DNA of 5,868 bases, taken from Bacillota bacterium (GTDB taxonomy: Bacteria > Bacillota > Clostridia > Peptostreptococcales > Anaerovoracaceae). The notes under the pieces were generated by a model. The model saw nothing but the letters and a program-made list of their open reading frames with translations, ran no database searches and was not told the origin of the DNA. A program made the position numbers and the translations under genes. The DNA lies in contig JAEEOX010000036.1 of NCBI GenBank assembly GCA_016284485.1, forward strand, positions 1 through 5,868, given 5' to 3'. This document shows positions 5,568-5,868 of this stretch, piece by piece (positions within the stretch are counted from its first letter, which is position 1; each line of letters opens with the position of its first letter).

Positions 5568-5868
5568 TTACTGCCATATTTTAAAGTACACAGATCCATC
5601 CCTGACCTTGATCACAAAACTTCCAAGATAGAATGATCTCGAAGGCGAATTATAGTCATGAAGGCTGTAAAGACTTTTGATATATTCGGCATCTGCAGTT
5701 ACAAGCAGTTCTTCATTAGAAATGCGTTCCACAGAGTAGCATTCCAACTTATCGTAGAACTCTTCCAGGAGTCCCGGATAATTTGTTATTATCCCTTCTA
5801 TGTCCGTTTCGATGAGTTTGTATGGCTTGTCGGTCTGAAGCTGCTCAGGATAGAATGAATAATCATCA
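5568..5868 (-). CDS. Unidentified protein, C-terminal fragment (5' end outside window)
   Basis: The minus strand is open from the right edge to a TAA at 5570-5568, giving 99 residues with no start codon needed inside the window. I do not recognise the family. The visible part is rich in acidic and aromatic residues: it begins DDYSFYPEQLQTDKPYKLIE, includes TNYPGLLEEFYDKLECY near the middle, and ends in an alternating hydrophobic stretch, SFVIKVRDGSVYFKIWQ, which looks like a terminal beta hairpin. No transmembrane segment or Cys/His metal cluster is seen. Sampled lines are about 39% GC against 53-60% in the pyr genes, so it may be acquired or under different constraint. It converges on the pyr operon and shares the terminator, so it is probably unrelated in function. 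The antisense + frame over the same bases (5658-5858) looks like a shadow. Coding status is inferred from an open frame with sensible composition only. Confidence 0.6.
   Translation of the reverse strand, partial: DDYSFYPEQLQTDKPYKLIETDIEGIITNYPGLLEEFYDKLECYSVERISNEELLVTADAEYIKSLYSLHDYNSPSRSFYLGSFVIKVRDGSVYFKIWQ

Noticed and set aside
5302..5631. A + strand frame running from within pyrE through the terminator
   Set aside because: It starts inside pyrE out of frame and reads across the hairpin, so it would have no transcript end of its own and shows no family features.
5658..5858. A 66-codon + frame near the right edge
   Set aside because: It is antisense to the longer minus-strand frame that runs off the edge. 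That frame has the more protein-like composition and ends properly before the shared terminator.

Overview
The window holds most of a de novo pyrimidine (UMP) biosynthesis operon on the + strand. The order is pyrB (5' end cut off by the window edge), pyrI, pyrC, pyrF, pyrK, pyrD and pyrE. It is followed by a strong hairpin terminator and then the C-terminal end of an unrecognised gene on the opposite strand. The set covers five of the six UMP pathway steps, from carbamoyl phosphate + aspartate to UMP. The missing step is carbamoyl-phosphate synthetase (carAB), which is not in the window and may lie upstream or elsewhere.

Organism: the gene set suggests an anaerobic Bacillota of the Clostridia type. 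The grounds are a separate zinc-binding regulatory chain PyrI next to PyrB, the class 1B dihydroorotate dehydrogenase pair PyrK/PyrD (NAD-linked, via FAD, 2Fe-2S and FMN), the long 'type 2' OMP decarboxylase, and purine-rich Shine-Dalgarno (SD) sites. Sampled stretches of the operon are about 53-60% GC, with much AGA/AGG arginine and GGA glycine, so this is a moderately GC-rich member. Genus cannot be fixed from the sequence, and an archaeal origin is less likely given the SD sites, PyrK/PyrD and terminator.

Layout: 1-787 pyrB; 801-1223 pyrI after a 13-base gap with a strong SD; 1227-2420 pyrC, 3 bases after the pyrI stop and with no SD; 2395-3252 pyrF, overlapping pyrC by 26 bases; 3243-3965 pyrK, overlapping pyrF by 10; 3955-4863 pyrD, overlapping pyrK by 11 and starting at TTG behind a near-perfect SD; 4880-5458 pyrE. 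A hairpin at 5473-5519 can terminate both this operon and the converging gene. From 5568 to the right edge is the minus-strand gene, about 39% GC in sampled lines.

How they work together: PyrB/PyrI make carbamoyl-aspartate under likely nucleotide feedback; PyrC closes the ring to dihydroorotate; PyrD/PyrK oxidise it to orotate; PyrE adds ribose phosphate from PRPP; PyrF decarboxylates OMP to UMP. Tight packing and overlaps imply one transcript with translational coupling. The promoter and any leader control (such as a PyrR attenuator) would lie before base 1.

I found no mobile element, CRISPR array, RNA gene or evident new system. The points most worth checking are a Ser-to-Ala change in the PyrB carbamoyl-phosphate loop, an unusually short inter-ligand segment in PyrC, and the unidentified AT-rich gene at the right edge.
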